Origin: Selaginella moellendorffii
Lineage: Eukaryota > Streptophyta > Lycopodiopsida > Selaginellales > Selaginellaceae
Assembly: GCF_000143415.4 (NCBI RefSeq)
Contig: NW_003314433.1
Span: 1-40,193 of the forward strand
Direction of reading: 5' to 3'
Length of the DNA: 40,193 nt
In this document: one piece after another, positions 1-9,951 of the stretch
How the letters are laid out: every line of letters begins with the position of its first letter
Position numbering within the stretch: the first letter of the stretch is position 1
Position numbers and translations under genes: made by a program
Notes under the pieces: model-generated
What the model was told of the DNA's origin: nothing
Seen by the model: only the letters and a program-made list of their open reading frames with translations
The model's database searches: none

Positions 1-1256
1 GGCATATGGAAGAGCAACAGATGTGTTGTAAGATGCCGCAGAGAAGCTTGGTTCCTGGAACGCTATGCTGACTGCTTATGCACAAAATGGTTACTTGGAT
101 AAAGCCGCAAGAGATGTTCCATTCCATGCCCGAACTAAGTCTTCTTGCCTGGACAGCAATGCTTTCGGCTTTTACCGCGAAAGGGCATTTTGCTTCTGCT
201 AAGAAAACGTTTGACTCGATGCCAGAGAGAAGCTTTGTGAGTTACAATGCAATGTTGGCATCGTTTGTAAAATTTCGAAAATACGATTCAGCTTTAAATT
301 TGTTTCAAGTGATGCCGGAGAGGAACTTAATATCTTCGACGACTATTCTTACAGCATTAGCTAATGGCAAGCATTTGGAAAAGGCAAAGGAAGTGTTTGA
401 TGGAATGGAGGAGCGTGACATTGTGTCATGGAACGCAATGCTAACCGCGTACGCCCTGTGCAGTGGGCTTGAGGAAGGAAGGATTTTGTTTGATGGAATG
501 CCAAAGAGAAACCTGATATCCTGGAACGCTATGCTGACTGCATATGCTCAAAGCGGGCATCTTGAAGAGTCAAAATTTCTTTTTGACACCATGCCTTTCC
601 AAGACTTGGTAGCTTCGAACACAATGCTGGCTGCGTATGCCGATAATGGAGAGCTTGAGAAGGCTAAATCCATATTTGATGACATCCAGAGTGGAGATAA
701 ATTTTCATGGACAACCCTCTTGGTCGCTAACGTTAACAGAGGCGAGCTAGAGCAAGCAAATGCGATCTTTGTAATGACACCAGAGCATGATATTGTTTCG
801 TGGACTACAATGCTTGGTGCTTATGCAAACCTGGGAAGGTTTCAAGAGGCCATCGAGATCTTTAGCATGATCAAGTTGGTCGATTCACCGGACGCTCCAT
901 GCTTCTTGCTTGTGCTTCTAGTGTGTAGCCATGCCGGGAAAGCAAGCATTGGTCGAGGCTACTTCTTTTCAATGAGAGTCGACTATGGCATCAAGTCGAC
1001 CAAGGAGCACTTCAGCTGCATGGTCGATCTTCTCGGCCGAGGTGGAAGCTTGGGTGACGCTCGAGATCTCATCTCCAGCATGCCTTATGTTCCCGAGAGC
1101 CTTGACTATAGAAGCTTTCTGAGGAGCCAGAGGGATGGAACAACCACACCAATTCAAAGAGAAGCTCGTGATCAATTCAGAGTGGATCTCGACGTGAGAG
1201 AATGCGATGAGAGCTCCTCTTCGTATGTTCTTCTCTCAAGCAGCTTGCTTCCTTGA
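1..1256 (+). CDS. PPR protein (S-type repeats), 5' end frameshifted; ORF 78-1256
   Basis: The 392-aa ORF from the ATG at 78 carries about eight consecutive 31-residue S-type PPR motifs, each with a W-N/T-A-M-L core and an F-D-x-M-P-x-R end. A degenerate E-like tail follows (ACMVDLLGRGG-like stretch, then SSSYVLLSS). PPR proteins of this class bind organelle RNA in sequence-specific fashion. No DYW domain is present. Upstream of 78 the same repeat pattern continues to the window edge but hops frame: KMPQRSLV is read in frame from 30, WNAMLTAYAQNGYLDKA from 56, and the main frame resumes near 110. The 5' end is therefore broken or mis-sequenced, and the true start lies outside the window or is lost. 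It is a paralogue of the decayed copy at 4711-5965. The family call is firm; whether it is functional is doubtful. Confidence 0.7.
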
Positions 1257-1298
1257 AATCAAACATCAAGTGTCCATGAAAGGCTGCTCGAGAGAAAT

Positions 1299-1536
1299 TT
1301 AGCTGCGGATTTCACTCATTATACCAGCACGCTTCTTCTCCAGAGAAGAGATTTGGACATAAGCTGATGAGTTCTTCACGGCTCCAGATTCCAGAGCACG
1401 GCTTGCGACGATAGGCCATACCAGGAAGGAGAGGCAGTAGCTCTTGAGAAAACTCCAAGCATCTCGCCTTCCCGAGCACGTTGATGACACACGAATAGTG
1501 TTGCTTGAGTGTGATGGAGCTAGCTAGTGTCCCCAT
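1299..1536 (-). pseudogene. Relic of a PPR 3' end (E region)
   Basis: Reading the minus strand from 1536 gives LKQHYSCVINVLGKARCLEF, which matches the end of the intact PPR gene at 6016-7551 (LKQHYSCVIDLLGKAGYLEF). The following residues slip into another frame, where SRALESGAVKNSSAYVQ corresponds to GSALDSGAVKDSSGYV of the intact copy. Only the last part of the gene is represented. It points head-on at the PPR gene on the plus strand, whose stop lies about 40 bp before it. It is a non-functional duplicate fragment. Confidence 0.65.
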
Positions 1537-3097
1537 TGGGTCTTCTATACATGAGTTTCAACGCTCTGATCCATCTTAAAGATCTAAATTAGATCAGATC
1601 TTCCATTGCTTACACCTGGCCCCGCCCCAGGTTACAATAGCTTGTGGTTTGAGTTTCCTTCAACTGCTGTGTCCAAACAGTAGTCTTCGTAAGCATGTCT
1701 GCTTTGCAATCACATCTCCTCATGCCTGATATCTTCTCAAAGTATGTCGAAGTGTTTGTTCCCCTCAGAGAGTTGTTCATATTCAGCGGGTGTCCGCAGC
1801 TAGAAAAACTGATGTCGTCTCCTTGCAATGTGATGCTACCATTCTCTACTTCTAATCACTGCATTAGTGAATTGAAAAACTGTACCCAATTGCAGAAAAT
1901 GATCGCTTGTTCGGGATTTCATCGCGCCATGCCGCGAAATTTGTTGCCTGGATCACTGGCGGTTCTCTAGATTTCTAAAAAGAACTAGCTGCAAGCCGGG
2001 GTTGCAGAAAGGCTTCAGTTTCGCGCACTGCACGACGTGTAAGTCCTGGCACCGGCTGATAGGAAATGGAGGCAGCCGGGTTTCGATTCTTTGTGACTAG
2101 AGACATTCTCTACATTTTGTGCTGCCAAGTTTCATCTTGCTTTCATTTCGACCTTGGCGTACATGGGTTTTTTTTTTAGATCATTCGTGGTATTTTGATC
2201 TACAAGTTCTACTATATATGCGATTTTTTTCATCTATTCAACGGAGCGGGAGAAGCCGGAGCCCTGGTGCTGCGCCTTGCAGTCCTGGCGCTCTTTGCAA
2301 TCGACGGGATCTTCTGGCCTTCATGGATGCACAGCGCGACGAGCACGAATCTCTCCACCTCGCCCATGCCATTTAACGAAAGCACTTGTCAACTCGTCAA
2401 GGACCATTAAAGTCATGTTGCATTCCATGCCGTTCCATGGACAGGATCGGAAATACTTGGATAGCACCTTGATGAGCTGCTGGAGAGGATGAAGATCGCA
2501 ACTTATTAGGGTGTACTACTCATGAATTTCTCTCTCATTTTTTTTGTTCCCATCAAGGTACAGCTCTCCAAACACTCTTGAAGCACTTTCATTGTCTATA
2601 ATAATGGTTCCACTGTCCAAAACGCAGCAGGCCAGTGCCCTCGATTTTGTGGACTTACATAGAGCAAATGCAGCTGCATAGCAGGGATCCAGTGTGCTAG
2701 AGCGGGATCCTTGACGCCCGACTTTAGCATAGCATCTTTCATTTCCTCCCTGAGTTTCACATCACTGCCTTCACAAACGAAGGCAGCCGATCCTTGCTCA
2801 GATCGGAGAGGAACATTGGCAAGGCATACCTGTTTGAATGCACATAGACATTGTAAATCCCCTCCTTCAACTTGCCATTTAAGTTTGCTACCTCACCAAA
2901 CCAATCCTACCGCCTGGGACAAGTCATTGAATCCTTCATTTTGAGTAGACATGACAAAGTAGAGGCCATACTCCTCCTAAAACAGAAAAGACTAACAATT
3001 CAGCAGCAGCATTACTAGTGGTGCATATCACTTAGACTTAATAGATCGTACACTGATCTCATCTTTCCACAACCATGAGTTCTAGGTCAACGGGAAA
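1537..3097. other. Intergenic, no gene recognised
   Basis: Only short ORFs without a recognisable domain occur here. A minus-strand ORF at 1610-1828 contains a KADMLTK string that faintly recalls the end of copia polyproteins, but nothing around it supports this. I see no RNA gene or ordered repeat. Confidence 0.4.
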
Positions 3098-3718
3098 ATG
3101 CTCGGCAAAATGGAAGAACTAGGCCTGGACCAAACTTACAAAGACCTACACAAGGTGGGATTATGCACCTTCACAGGGGTTGACACTATGATCCAAGAGC
3201 ACTAGATGGCTAATAATTGTGATCAAATAAGAGCTTTCTACAGCCTGGACATTTTGGAACATAGGATGTGAAAATTTCAAACACATTAGTAGTCTTCCAC
3301 ATTGTTAAAAACAATCATGTTTGGAGACACTATACTTGCCTAAGACTTCCCCCTTCCCCATCAGTGGTGGAAGCTAGATGACACTATCATTTACACACTC
3401 CCTAACATAGTCTTTAAACTGGTCTTCACACACTGGAAGGCTACTCCCCATTGTCATCCCTGAATACAAGGAAGTCATGCCAAGCCTTATCCAAATGGAA
3501 AAAAAGACAACATATATAGACTTGGTGGTACCAGAAAGACAATATGCCCAACTTTACTGGTTCTACCAATAGACATTAGAATAACTCCAAATGGGATCTA
3601 GTGGAATGGCAATGGAGGGACACATACAAAAGATTCTTTCAATATGAGACTAAACTCAGCCAGAGAGTGGTTTATACCCTGGTACAAGCCACATTCATTG
3701 AGAAAGCAAGAGGATAAT
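3098..3718 (+). pseudogene. Decayed protein-coding stretch of unknown family, possibly transposon-derived
   Basis: Several plus-strand segments look coding but lie in different frames and are cut by stops. The first is an ORF from the ATG at 3098 reading KMEELGLDQTYKDLHKVG. Further segments include FPLPHQWWKLDDTIIYTLPN near 3350, VMPSLIQMEKKTTYIDLVV near 3475 and WQWRDTYKRFFQYETKLSQR near 3610. Read in order they look like one ancient ORF broken by at least three frameshifts and two stops. More coding-like scraps may continue to about 4000. I do not recognise the family. A relic of a transposon gene is the simplest inference, without direct evidence. Confidence 0.35.
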
Positions 3719-4710
3719 AGATTCACTCCCGAAACTATCTATAGTGCATGAATATGTTGCTGGTCCACTAAGACCCAATACTTCATATGGCTCGCCTAGC
3801 AGAAGTGCCCCCCTCACTCATGGTAATCCACCTTCCAAACACAACTTGCAAACTCTATGAAGCAACTGAGATATAATGCCATATTCTATGAAAATGTTTA
3901 GTGGGAAGGTTCCATGGCAATTCTCAAAAGAATCTCTCAAGACAGCATATCCATAACTTATGAATCAATACTTTGGGGCTGTTTCCTCTAGGGAAAGGCT
4001 AAACACCCGAATGCTTAGAAGTGGAGACATAGTGAGAACCCTTACCTCAACCAACTTAACCAAACATACATACACACTAAGCCTTTTGATGGATGTGGAG
4101 ATTTGATTGCTTAGAAGTTTGTTTCAACTTTTGAAATCTTCTTCTTCATGTCTGGGGCATGAGTTAAATCTGTGAACCCAGGCACTTTAACCCAGTGGCA
4201 AACCCATCTAGGAACTTGGATAGCTTAAAAAGACATTAGCCTAGCATAGTGGGGCTACCTTCAAAACATCAATGAGGATTAGAAAGGGAAAACAACCCAG
4301 CGAAAAATGATGTATAGTACTTGTGTGTGAGCAGCCACTCTTGGCACTATCGAGAGATCTCCGGTGAGTAGCTTCCATCCAAGTCACGTTTCCTACGCCT
4401 CAAGAATGTAGCATTTTTTATGAGGATTTCCCAGGTACTCCATAAGAGATGCGAGTCACCATTTTGAGCAAGTGTGCATCCTGGCAATCATGTCTTCAAA
4501 GATCTCTTTGAAGCAAGTGAGCAGCAGCCCAAGAAACAATGTTCGTTTTAGGCATAGACGCGAAGGGTTCTGTGGCTTCAGAGAGCAAACCATGACCATG
4601 AAGACAATAAGAATTGCAGTCCATCTAGCTGCCCCCGTAACACTAATTACCAAACATCTCGATCACAGCTTGATGAGAGGTTGATTCGTCGCCACCGTAC
4701 CTGATCGCGA
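3719..4710. other. Intergenic, no clear gene
   Basis: Up to about 4050 there may be more of the decayed ORF described for 3098-3718. From 4050 to 4710 I see only short unsupported ORFs and no repeat structure. Confidence 0.35.
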
Positions 4711-5965
4711 TTGCGCAGCTGCACGCCGCGCTCGATCTCTGGACGATCCTGCGAATCCGATAGACCATCGCTGATTGCTCTAAATCGACGCCAGGAACAC
4801 GGAGTCTATCTCTCCAAGCTAATCAAAATGTATGGCAAGTGTGGAAGCACGAGGTACGCGAAGGGGATTTTCAACGCCATTGCCAGCCGAGGAGCAAGTG
4901 CTGTCCTGATGCTCTCGGCTTTCTGCAAGAACAGACGAAACGAGGTGGCTAGGAATGAGCTCGTCGACTCATCGCCTGGAATACCATGCTCTCCTCATAT
5001 GCCCATTTTGGGCATTTGGAAGAGGCAAAGAAACTGTCTGATGAAATGACACAAAGAATCATGGCGGCTGGAACGCATGCTCGGTGCATATGCACACAAA
5101 TGGTAATTTTGGATAAGGCCTAAAGTTTTCACTTCAGGCCCGAGCTTAGGCCCTTCTTGCCTAGAAGGCAGTTTTTTAACTGAAAAGAAAACTTTTGACG
5201 AGAGAAGCTTTGTGAGCTACAATGCAATGTTGTCAGCGTTTATAAGAGGTGGAAAGCATGACTCAGCATTACAATTGTTTGAAGCAATGCCAGAGAGAAA
5301 TTTGGGCTCGACAACTACTCTATCCTTTGGCGTTAGCCAATTCCGGGCATTTGAAACAGGCAAAAGGAGGTGTTCAATGGGATGGAGGAGCGACATTGTG
5401 TCGTGTGTATGCTCAATGCGTTGAGATAGAGGAGGCAAGGTGTCTGTTTGGAGGCATTGTCTGTTTTTTATATCATGTGGTACCCTCTAACACAATGCTG
5501 GCTGCTTATGCCGATAATGGAAAATTTGAACAAACCAAGTCCATGTTTAAGTTCTCGTGGTTAATCACAAACATCAACTGAGGAGAGCTAGAACGATCTT
5601 TGTTATGTCACCTATGATATCGTTTTGTGGACTGCAATGGTTGGTGCTTATGCAAACCTAGGAAGGTTTCACATCAAGTTCTCACTTGTACTTCTAGTGT
5701 GTAACATGCCAGAAAAGCAAGTGCTGGTCGAGGCTACTTCTTTTCCATGAGTCGACAGTGGCATACTTTAGCTGCGTGGTCGATCTTTTCGGTCGGGGTG
5801 GAAGTTTGGGCGACGCTCAAGAGCTCATCTCTATGTGCCGGAAAGCCTAGGAACCAGAGAGATGGATCATCAACACAAAGAGATTCTGACTTGGGAGGTT
5901 GCAATGATAGCTCTTCTTCATATGTTCTGAAGAACATATGGCTGAAATCTCTCAGCCAGCCTTGA
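4711..5965 (+). pseudogene. Decayed PPR gene, paralogue of the copy at 1-1256
   Basis: The 5' part encodes a PPR N-terminus (YLSKLIKMYGKCGSTRYAKG, ORF from 4711). Further downstream are SYNAMLSAFIRGGKHDSALQ at 5215, NTMLAAYADNGKFEQTKSMF near 5490, AGRGYFFSM near 5730 and a C-terminal CNDSSSSYVL near 5900. These match the order of blocks in the first PPR gene (SYNAML, NTMLAAYADNGELEKAKSIF, GRGYFFSM, CDESSSSYVL). The blocks are spread over all three frames with stops and small deletions. It cannot make a full protein. It lies tail-to-tail with the intact minus-strand PPR gene, whose stop is at 6016. Confidence 0.75.
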
Positions 5966-6015
5966 ATCAAAGATTACATCACCAATACCAGGATGAATGG
6001 CTTCTCGAGAGAGAT

Positions 6016-7551
6016 TTAGCTCCTCATTGTACCGACACACTTCTTCTCCATGGAGAAGAGACTTGCAAGGAGGACATAACCTGACGAGTCCTTCACGGCT
6101 CCAGAGTCAAGAGCACTGCCTGCGACAAAAGCGCCATAGCCAAGAGCTTTGTAACTTCGACACGAGCCCAGGAAGGAGAGCCAGTCCACGGCTTCCGGCA
6201 CAAAAGGCATACAACTCATGAGCTCGTGAGCAAACTCCAAGTATCCCGCCTTTCCAAGCAAGTCAATCACACACGAGTAGTGCTGCTTGAGTGGAGGGAG
6301 GCCAAAATCTTCGACCATGGACACAAAGTGGCATCGTCCTTGGTAAACTTTGCCTTGATGCGCACAAGCTATCATTCCAGAGACAAAAGATACATGATCC
6401 GGGGAGTAAACCATCTTGAGCTCGTGGAAAATCTCCTCGGCAATCTCTGGCTTTCCATTTTGCGTGTAGGCAGCGAGCATAGCACTCCATGAGATGGAAT
6501 CTCGCTGTGGCATTCCTCTAAAAGTTTTTGCAGCGTCTCCAAGATGGCCTCTCTGTGCTTGAGCAGCGAGAATGATCGTCCAGGAGAACACATTCTTCTC
6601 CGGCATAACATCAAAGACTTGCTTCGTCGACTCCAAATCCCCATTCCACACATAAGCACTGGCAAGGCAGTTCCAAGAGACGAGATCACAAACTGGCATG
6701 TTATCAAAAATCTTCTTGGCTTCGTCAAGGTGCCCGTTTTGGGCATACGCCCCCAGCATGGTAGAACACGACGCCATGTCTTGGTGCTGGATTCCATCAA
6801 AAACCAGCCGCGTTTCTTCAATATGCCCAGCTTGGGCATACACTGCGAGCAGTGATGTTAATGCAACTTGGTCTCTTTCAGGCATTAAATCAAAGACTCT
6901 CCTAGACTCTAAAACTAAATATTTTTGGCCATAAGCAACTAGCAAGTTCGTCCACGAAATTACATTTCTTAGCGGCATAGTTTCAAAGAGATATTTAGAT
7001 TTCTCTAAACACCCACAACGGGCATTTGCGGACAATATAGCGTTCCATGATACAAGATCTTTGTCAGGCATGTTATCAAAAAACCAAGTTGCATCGCCAG
7101 CTAGGTGGTTTCGCGCATACAGATCAAGCATTGTGACCCACGAGACGAGATTTCTCGCTGGCATTGTGTCAAAGATTTGTCTCGCTCCCTGCAATTGCCC
7201 GTTCTTGGCAAATGCCGCAAGCATCGCGTTCCAGGCCACCATGTTGGGCTGGGGCATCGCGTCAAAGGTGGATTTGGCCTCTCTCAAGTAGCCATTGCGG
7301 GAGTACGCGTGTAGCAGCAACACCCACGAGAAGTTATCCTTGGCGGCGATTCGATCGAAGGCTTGTTGTGCGTGGAGGACGCTCCCACACCGCCCATACA
7401 TTTCGATGAGCTTGTTGGAGAGGAAGATATCGCGGCTGGAAGAGAAATCCCTGCAATTCACAATGGCTGCGTGTAGATCCTTGGCAGCTGCGAGGGTTTG
7501 GACGCTCTGGACGAGCTCGAGGCATTTTCTCCGATCCCAAGCATTTCCCAT
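6016..7551 (-). CDS. PPR protein, S-type repeats with short E-like tail, intact
   Basis: This single uninterrupted 511-aa ORF has a stop in frame just upstream of the ATG, so the start at 7551 is likely. The N-terminus has a CLELVQSVQTLAAAKDLHA block followed by NKLIEMYGRCG, the usual opening of plant PLS/SS PPR proteins. About eleven 31-residue S motifs follow (residues about 45-385), then two longer motifs and an incomplete E region ending GYVLLASLF. No DYW deaminase domain is present, so if it acts in C-to-U editing it would need a DYW partner; it could also act in splicing or stability. Organelle location is inferred from the family; no clear transit peptide is visible. It is the only complete member of the local cluster. 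Confidence 0.85.
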   Translation of the reverse strand: MGNAWDRRKCLELVQSVQTLAAAKDLHAAIVNCRDFSSSRDIFLSNKLIEMYGRCGSVLHAQQAFDRIAAKDNFSWVLLLHAYSRNGYLREAKSTFDAMPQPNMVAWNAMLAAFAKNGQLQGARQIFDTMPARNLVSWVTMLDLYARNHLAGDATWFFDNMPDKDLVSWNAILSANARCGCLEKSKYLFETMPLRNVISWTNLLVAYGQKYLVLESRRVFDLMPERDQVALTSLLAVYAQAGHIEETRLVFDGIQHQDMASCSTMLGAYAQNGHLDEAKKIFDNMPVCDLVSWNCLASAYVWNGDLESTKQVFDVMPEKNVFSWTIILAAQAQRGHLGDAAKTFRGMPQRDSISWSAMLAAYTQNGKPEIAEEIFHELKMVYSPDHVSFVSGMIACAHQGKVYQGRCHFVSMVEDFGLPPLKQHYSCVIDLLGKAGYLEFAHELMSCMPFVPEAVDWLSFLGSCRSYKALGYGAFVAGSALDSGAVKDSSGYVLLASLFSMEKKCVGTMRS

Positions 7552-7666
7552 CCCAACGTGTATAATAGACCCTCATACTTTTCTGCTGAATTATTTGAAT
7601 CCCAAAGTGCGGCGCTCATAAAAAATATCAATCATAGGTTATGTTAATAAGGTGATTTACTATTTG

Positions 7667-8300
7667 CATTTCTTGGGGATCCTGGAGGTGCATAAGCGAC
7701 CGGACATCGCAGGAAGGCTGCGCCTCCACGACGAGATCGCCTTCGAGGAGCTTGGTCGTGACGGTGGCGATGAACGAGCAAGGGCGCTTCTTAAAACTGT
7801 TTACGAGTAGAGAGCTCTTCTTTGTTCTTCGTGGACCGGGACCCGAGCTTGAGCGGTGTCTCCTCCCAGCTCGGGGCATTCAATTCCTCCATACCTGTGG
7901 ATGAGAGCTTTCGGAGCTCTGTGTTGGTGTCACGGAATGTCCGACGGCCACATGAAGACGTGCGCGAGTTTGAATCCCTTCAGCGATGGAAACGGTCGGA
8001 TCGGGAGGATACTCCTGGCAGCCATTTTGATGCACGCCCTTCCCAAACGTACTGTTCGTGGAGAGCATGAAGCAGGAGCCGCCGTTCGTGAACAGGGACG
8101 ACTACCGGGAGTGCTTTGAGAAGGCGCAGGCTGAGCAAGAGTTTGATGCGAGTTATGGCGAACGAGTGCTGAGCTTCACGAAAGAGGGGGCGGTATGCCG
8201 GGTTGATCCGCCACGGGAGCTGGCGGCGCTGGCGATTGAAGGCGTTTACGTGGGGTGGAAGCGCTTTTGTTTCGAGCTCTGGACCAAGCGTTCCAGCTGA
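7667..8300 (+). pseudogene. Relic of a Fic-domain (AMPylation-type) gene
   Basis: The frame read near 7968-8025 gives NPFSDGNGRIGR, matching the Fic core HPFx(D/E)GNGRxxR except that the catalytic His is Asn. The same frame upstream, from 7667, reads HKRPDIAGRLRLHDEIAFEE and ends in a stop at about 7810. A second stop follows before the Fic motif. After the motif the coding signal moves one frame, continuing as FVNRDDYRECFEKAQ and ending WTKRSS at 8298. Fic proteins transfer AMP or related groups to target proteins. Two in-frame stops, a frameshift and the His-to-Asn change indicate a dead copy. It is wedged between two minus-strand PPR copies and has a GC-rich coding style unlike the A/T-rich surroundings. 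Confidence 0.6.
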
Positions 8301-9317
8301 AGCAAGCAACAGCATGGAAACCGAGGTGGTGGCAGCCGCGACAAGCTGTCGAGACTTAGGCACTATTGTAGCTCCGGATTTCTCTCATTGTACATAAGCT
8401 GACGAGTCCTCCACGGCTCCAGATGCAACAGCACGGCCTGCGACGAAAGAGCCATAGCCAAGGGCTTTGTAGTCCACGGCTTCCGGCACAAAAAGCATGC
8501 AACTCATGAGCTCTTGAGCAAGCTCCAAGTCTTTCCAAGCAAGTCGATCACACACAAGTAGTGGTGTTTGAGTGGAGAGATGCCGAAATCTTCGACCATT
8601 GGACACAAAGTGGCATAGATGGTTTACTCCCCGGATCACGTATGTTTCGTCTCCAAGATCATAGCTTGCACACATCAAGGCAAAGTTTATCAAGGAAGTG
8701 ATCTCGTCAAACATGTCCTCTGGCAATCTTTGGCTTTCCATTTGCGTGTAGGCAGCGAGCATAGCGCTCCATGAGATGGTGGCATTCTTCCAAAAGTGTC
8801 TCCGAGATGGCCTCTCTGTGCCTGAGCAGCGAGAATGATCGTCCAAAAGAACACATTCTTCTCCGGCAAAACATCAAAGACTTGCTTCGTCGCATGTTAT
8901 CAAAGATCTTCCGGGATTCGTCGTCAGGAAAACGTTTTGGGCATACGCTCCCATGTCTTGGTGCTGGATTCCATCGAAACCAGCCCCGTTACTTCCGCAT
9001 ACACTGTGAGCAGTGACATGGTCTGTCTCGAAATCGAAGATTTTAAAACTAAATGCCTTTTTCCATAGCAAGTTCTTCCACGAAATCACATTCATTAGCT
9101 CGTTTACCCTGAATGGCATCTGCGGACAATATTGAGTTCCATGATACAAGATCTTTGTCGGGCATATTGTCAAAGAAGAAAGTTTCACCATCAGGAAAGT
9201 GATTTTGCGCATCTACTGAGGCATTATGCTGCCGTCAGGTCACCATATTAGGCTGCGGCATCGCGTCAAAGGTGGATTTGGTCTCTCTCAAGTATCCACT
9301 GCGAGAGTACGTGTGCA

Positions 9318-9325
9318 GCAGCAAG
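9318..9325. repeat. hAT target-site duplication, left copy
   Basis: GCAGCAAG directly precedes the left terminal inverted repeat. It is identical to the 8 bases that follow the right end at 10,494-10,501. Confidence 0.88.
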
Positions 9326-9337
9326 CATAGCTTTGAA

Positions 9338-9430
9338 ACACGAACACGAACACGAACACGGCATTCAATTTTTTGAACACGAACACAGAACACGGAAATG
9401 AACACGGAAATGAACACGGATAAACACGGG
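9338..9430. repeat. Left subterminal GAACACG repeat array of the hAT element
   Basis: At least eight copies of a (G)AACACG(G/A) word occur in direct orientation just inside the left end, some in perfect 6-bp tandem. The right subterminal zone (about 10,340-10,490) carries the same word, largely in the reverse orientation as CCGTGT. Clustered short motifs of this kind near both ends are known transposase-binding sites in Ac and other hAT elements; the role here is inferred. Confidence 0.7.
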
Positions 9431-9465
9431 TGAAAACATGAATATTCTCAAGAATATTCTACTTA

Positions 9466-9951
9466 TCACTCCATCTCATCTAGAAGCTCCTCATTAGCAG
9501 GATCATCATCTTCGTCTTCATCCTCTTCTTCCATAGCTTCAATATTAATATCAGTAATTTGAGGAATATTTCCTGTCTGGCTCAATCCCACAAACTTGTC
9601 ATAGGAAGTGTGGCTCCCTATCAACTTGGTATTACTGGCCACAAATACCAAGTCTGCAATCTGGCTCACTGCTAAGCAATTCCTCTTTTTTAAAGTGATG
9701 TGCCCAAAAATGCTGAACAATTGCTCCACAGATGAGGAAGAACTTGCCTGACTAAGCATTCGAATTGCCAACCTTTGCAAATCTGGACCTGAGTAGCCAT
9801 TGTCCTCCCACCACTGCACAGAACCTTTTGTTGTATGATCCATCTGAGAGTCCCTGGTGCCAAAACTACCTTCCAAGTTCCTGTATTGGCAAAGCTGATT
9901 TTTTATAGTTGACCTTTGCTGATAGTCAGGGAACTGGATCTCCAAGTACAT
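9466..9951 (-). CDS. hAT transposase C-terminal fragment (dimerisation domain)
   Basis: This 161-aa ORF contains the conserved hAT C-terminal dimerisation region at about residues 28-110. Visible landmarks are EGSFGT, WWEDNG, LQRLAIRMLSQ, a Ser-rich SSSSSVEQLFSIFGHI block, LKKRN, and LVFVASN. It ends in a strongly acidic tail (EEEDEDEDDDP). Full hAT transposases are several hundred residues longer and carry the BED zinc finger and DDE catalytic core upstream; neither is present here. The fragment lies within the TIR-bounded element and is probably a remnant that cannot catalyse transposition. The element would depend on a relative elsewhere. Confidence 0.85.
   Translation of the reverse strand: MYLEIQFPDYQQRSTIKNQLCQYRNLEGSFGTRDSQMDHTTKGSVQWWEDNGYSGPDLQRLAIRMLSQASSSSSVEQLFSIFGHITLKKRNCLAVSQIADLVFVASNTKLIGSHTSYDKFVGLSQTGNIPQITDINIEAMEEEDEDEDDDPANEELLDEME

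Noticed and set aside
1610-1828. Minus ORF with KADMLTK, reminiscent of the end of a copia polyprotein
   Set aside because: Only a few residues match. No RNase H or integrase sequence and no LTRs are visible nearby.
9342-9430. GAACACG repeats as a CRISPR or satellite array
   Set aside because: The repeats are short, irregularly spaced and confined to the end of a TIR-bounded hAT element.
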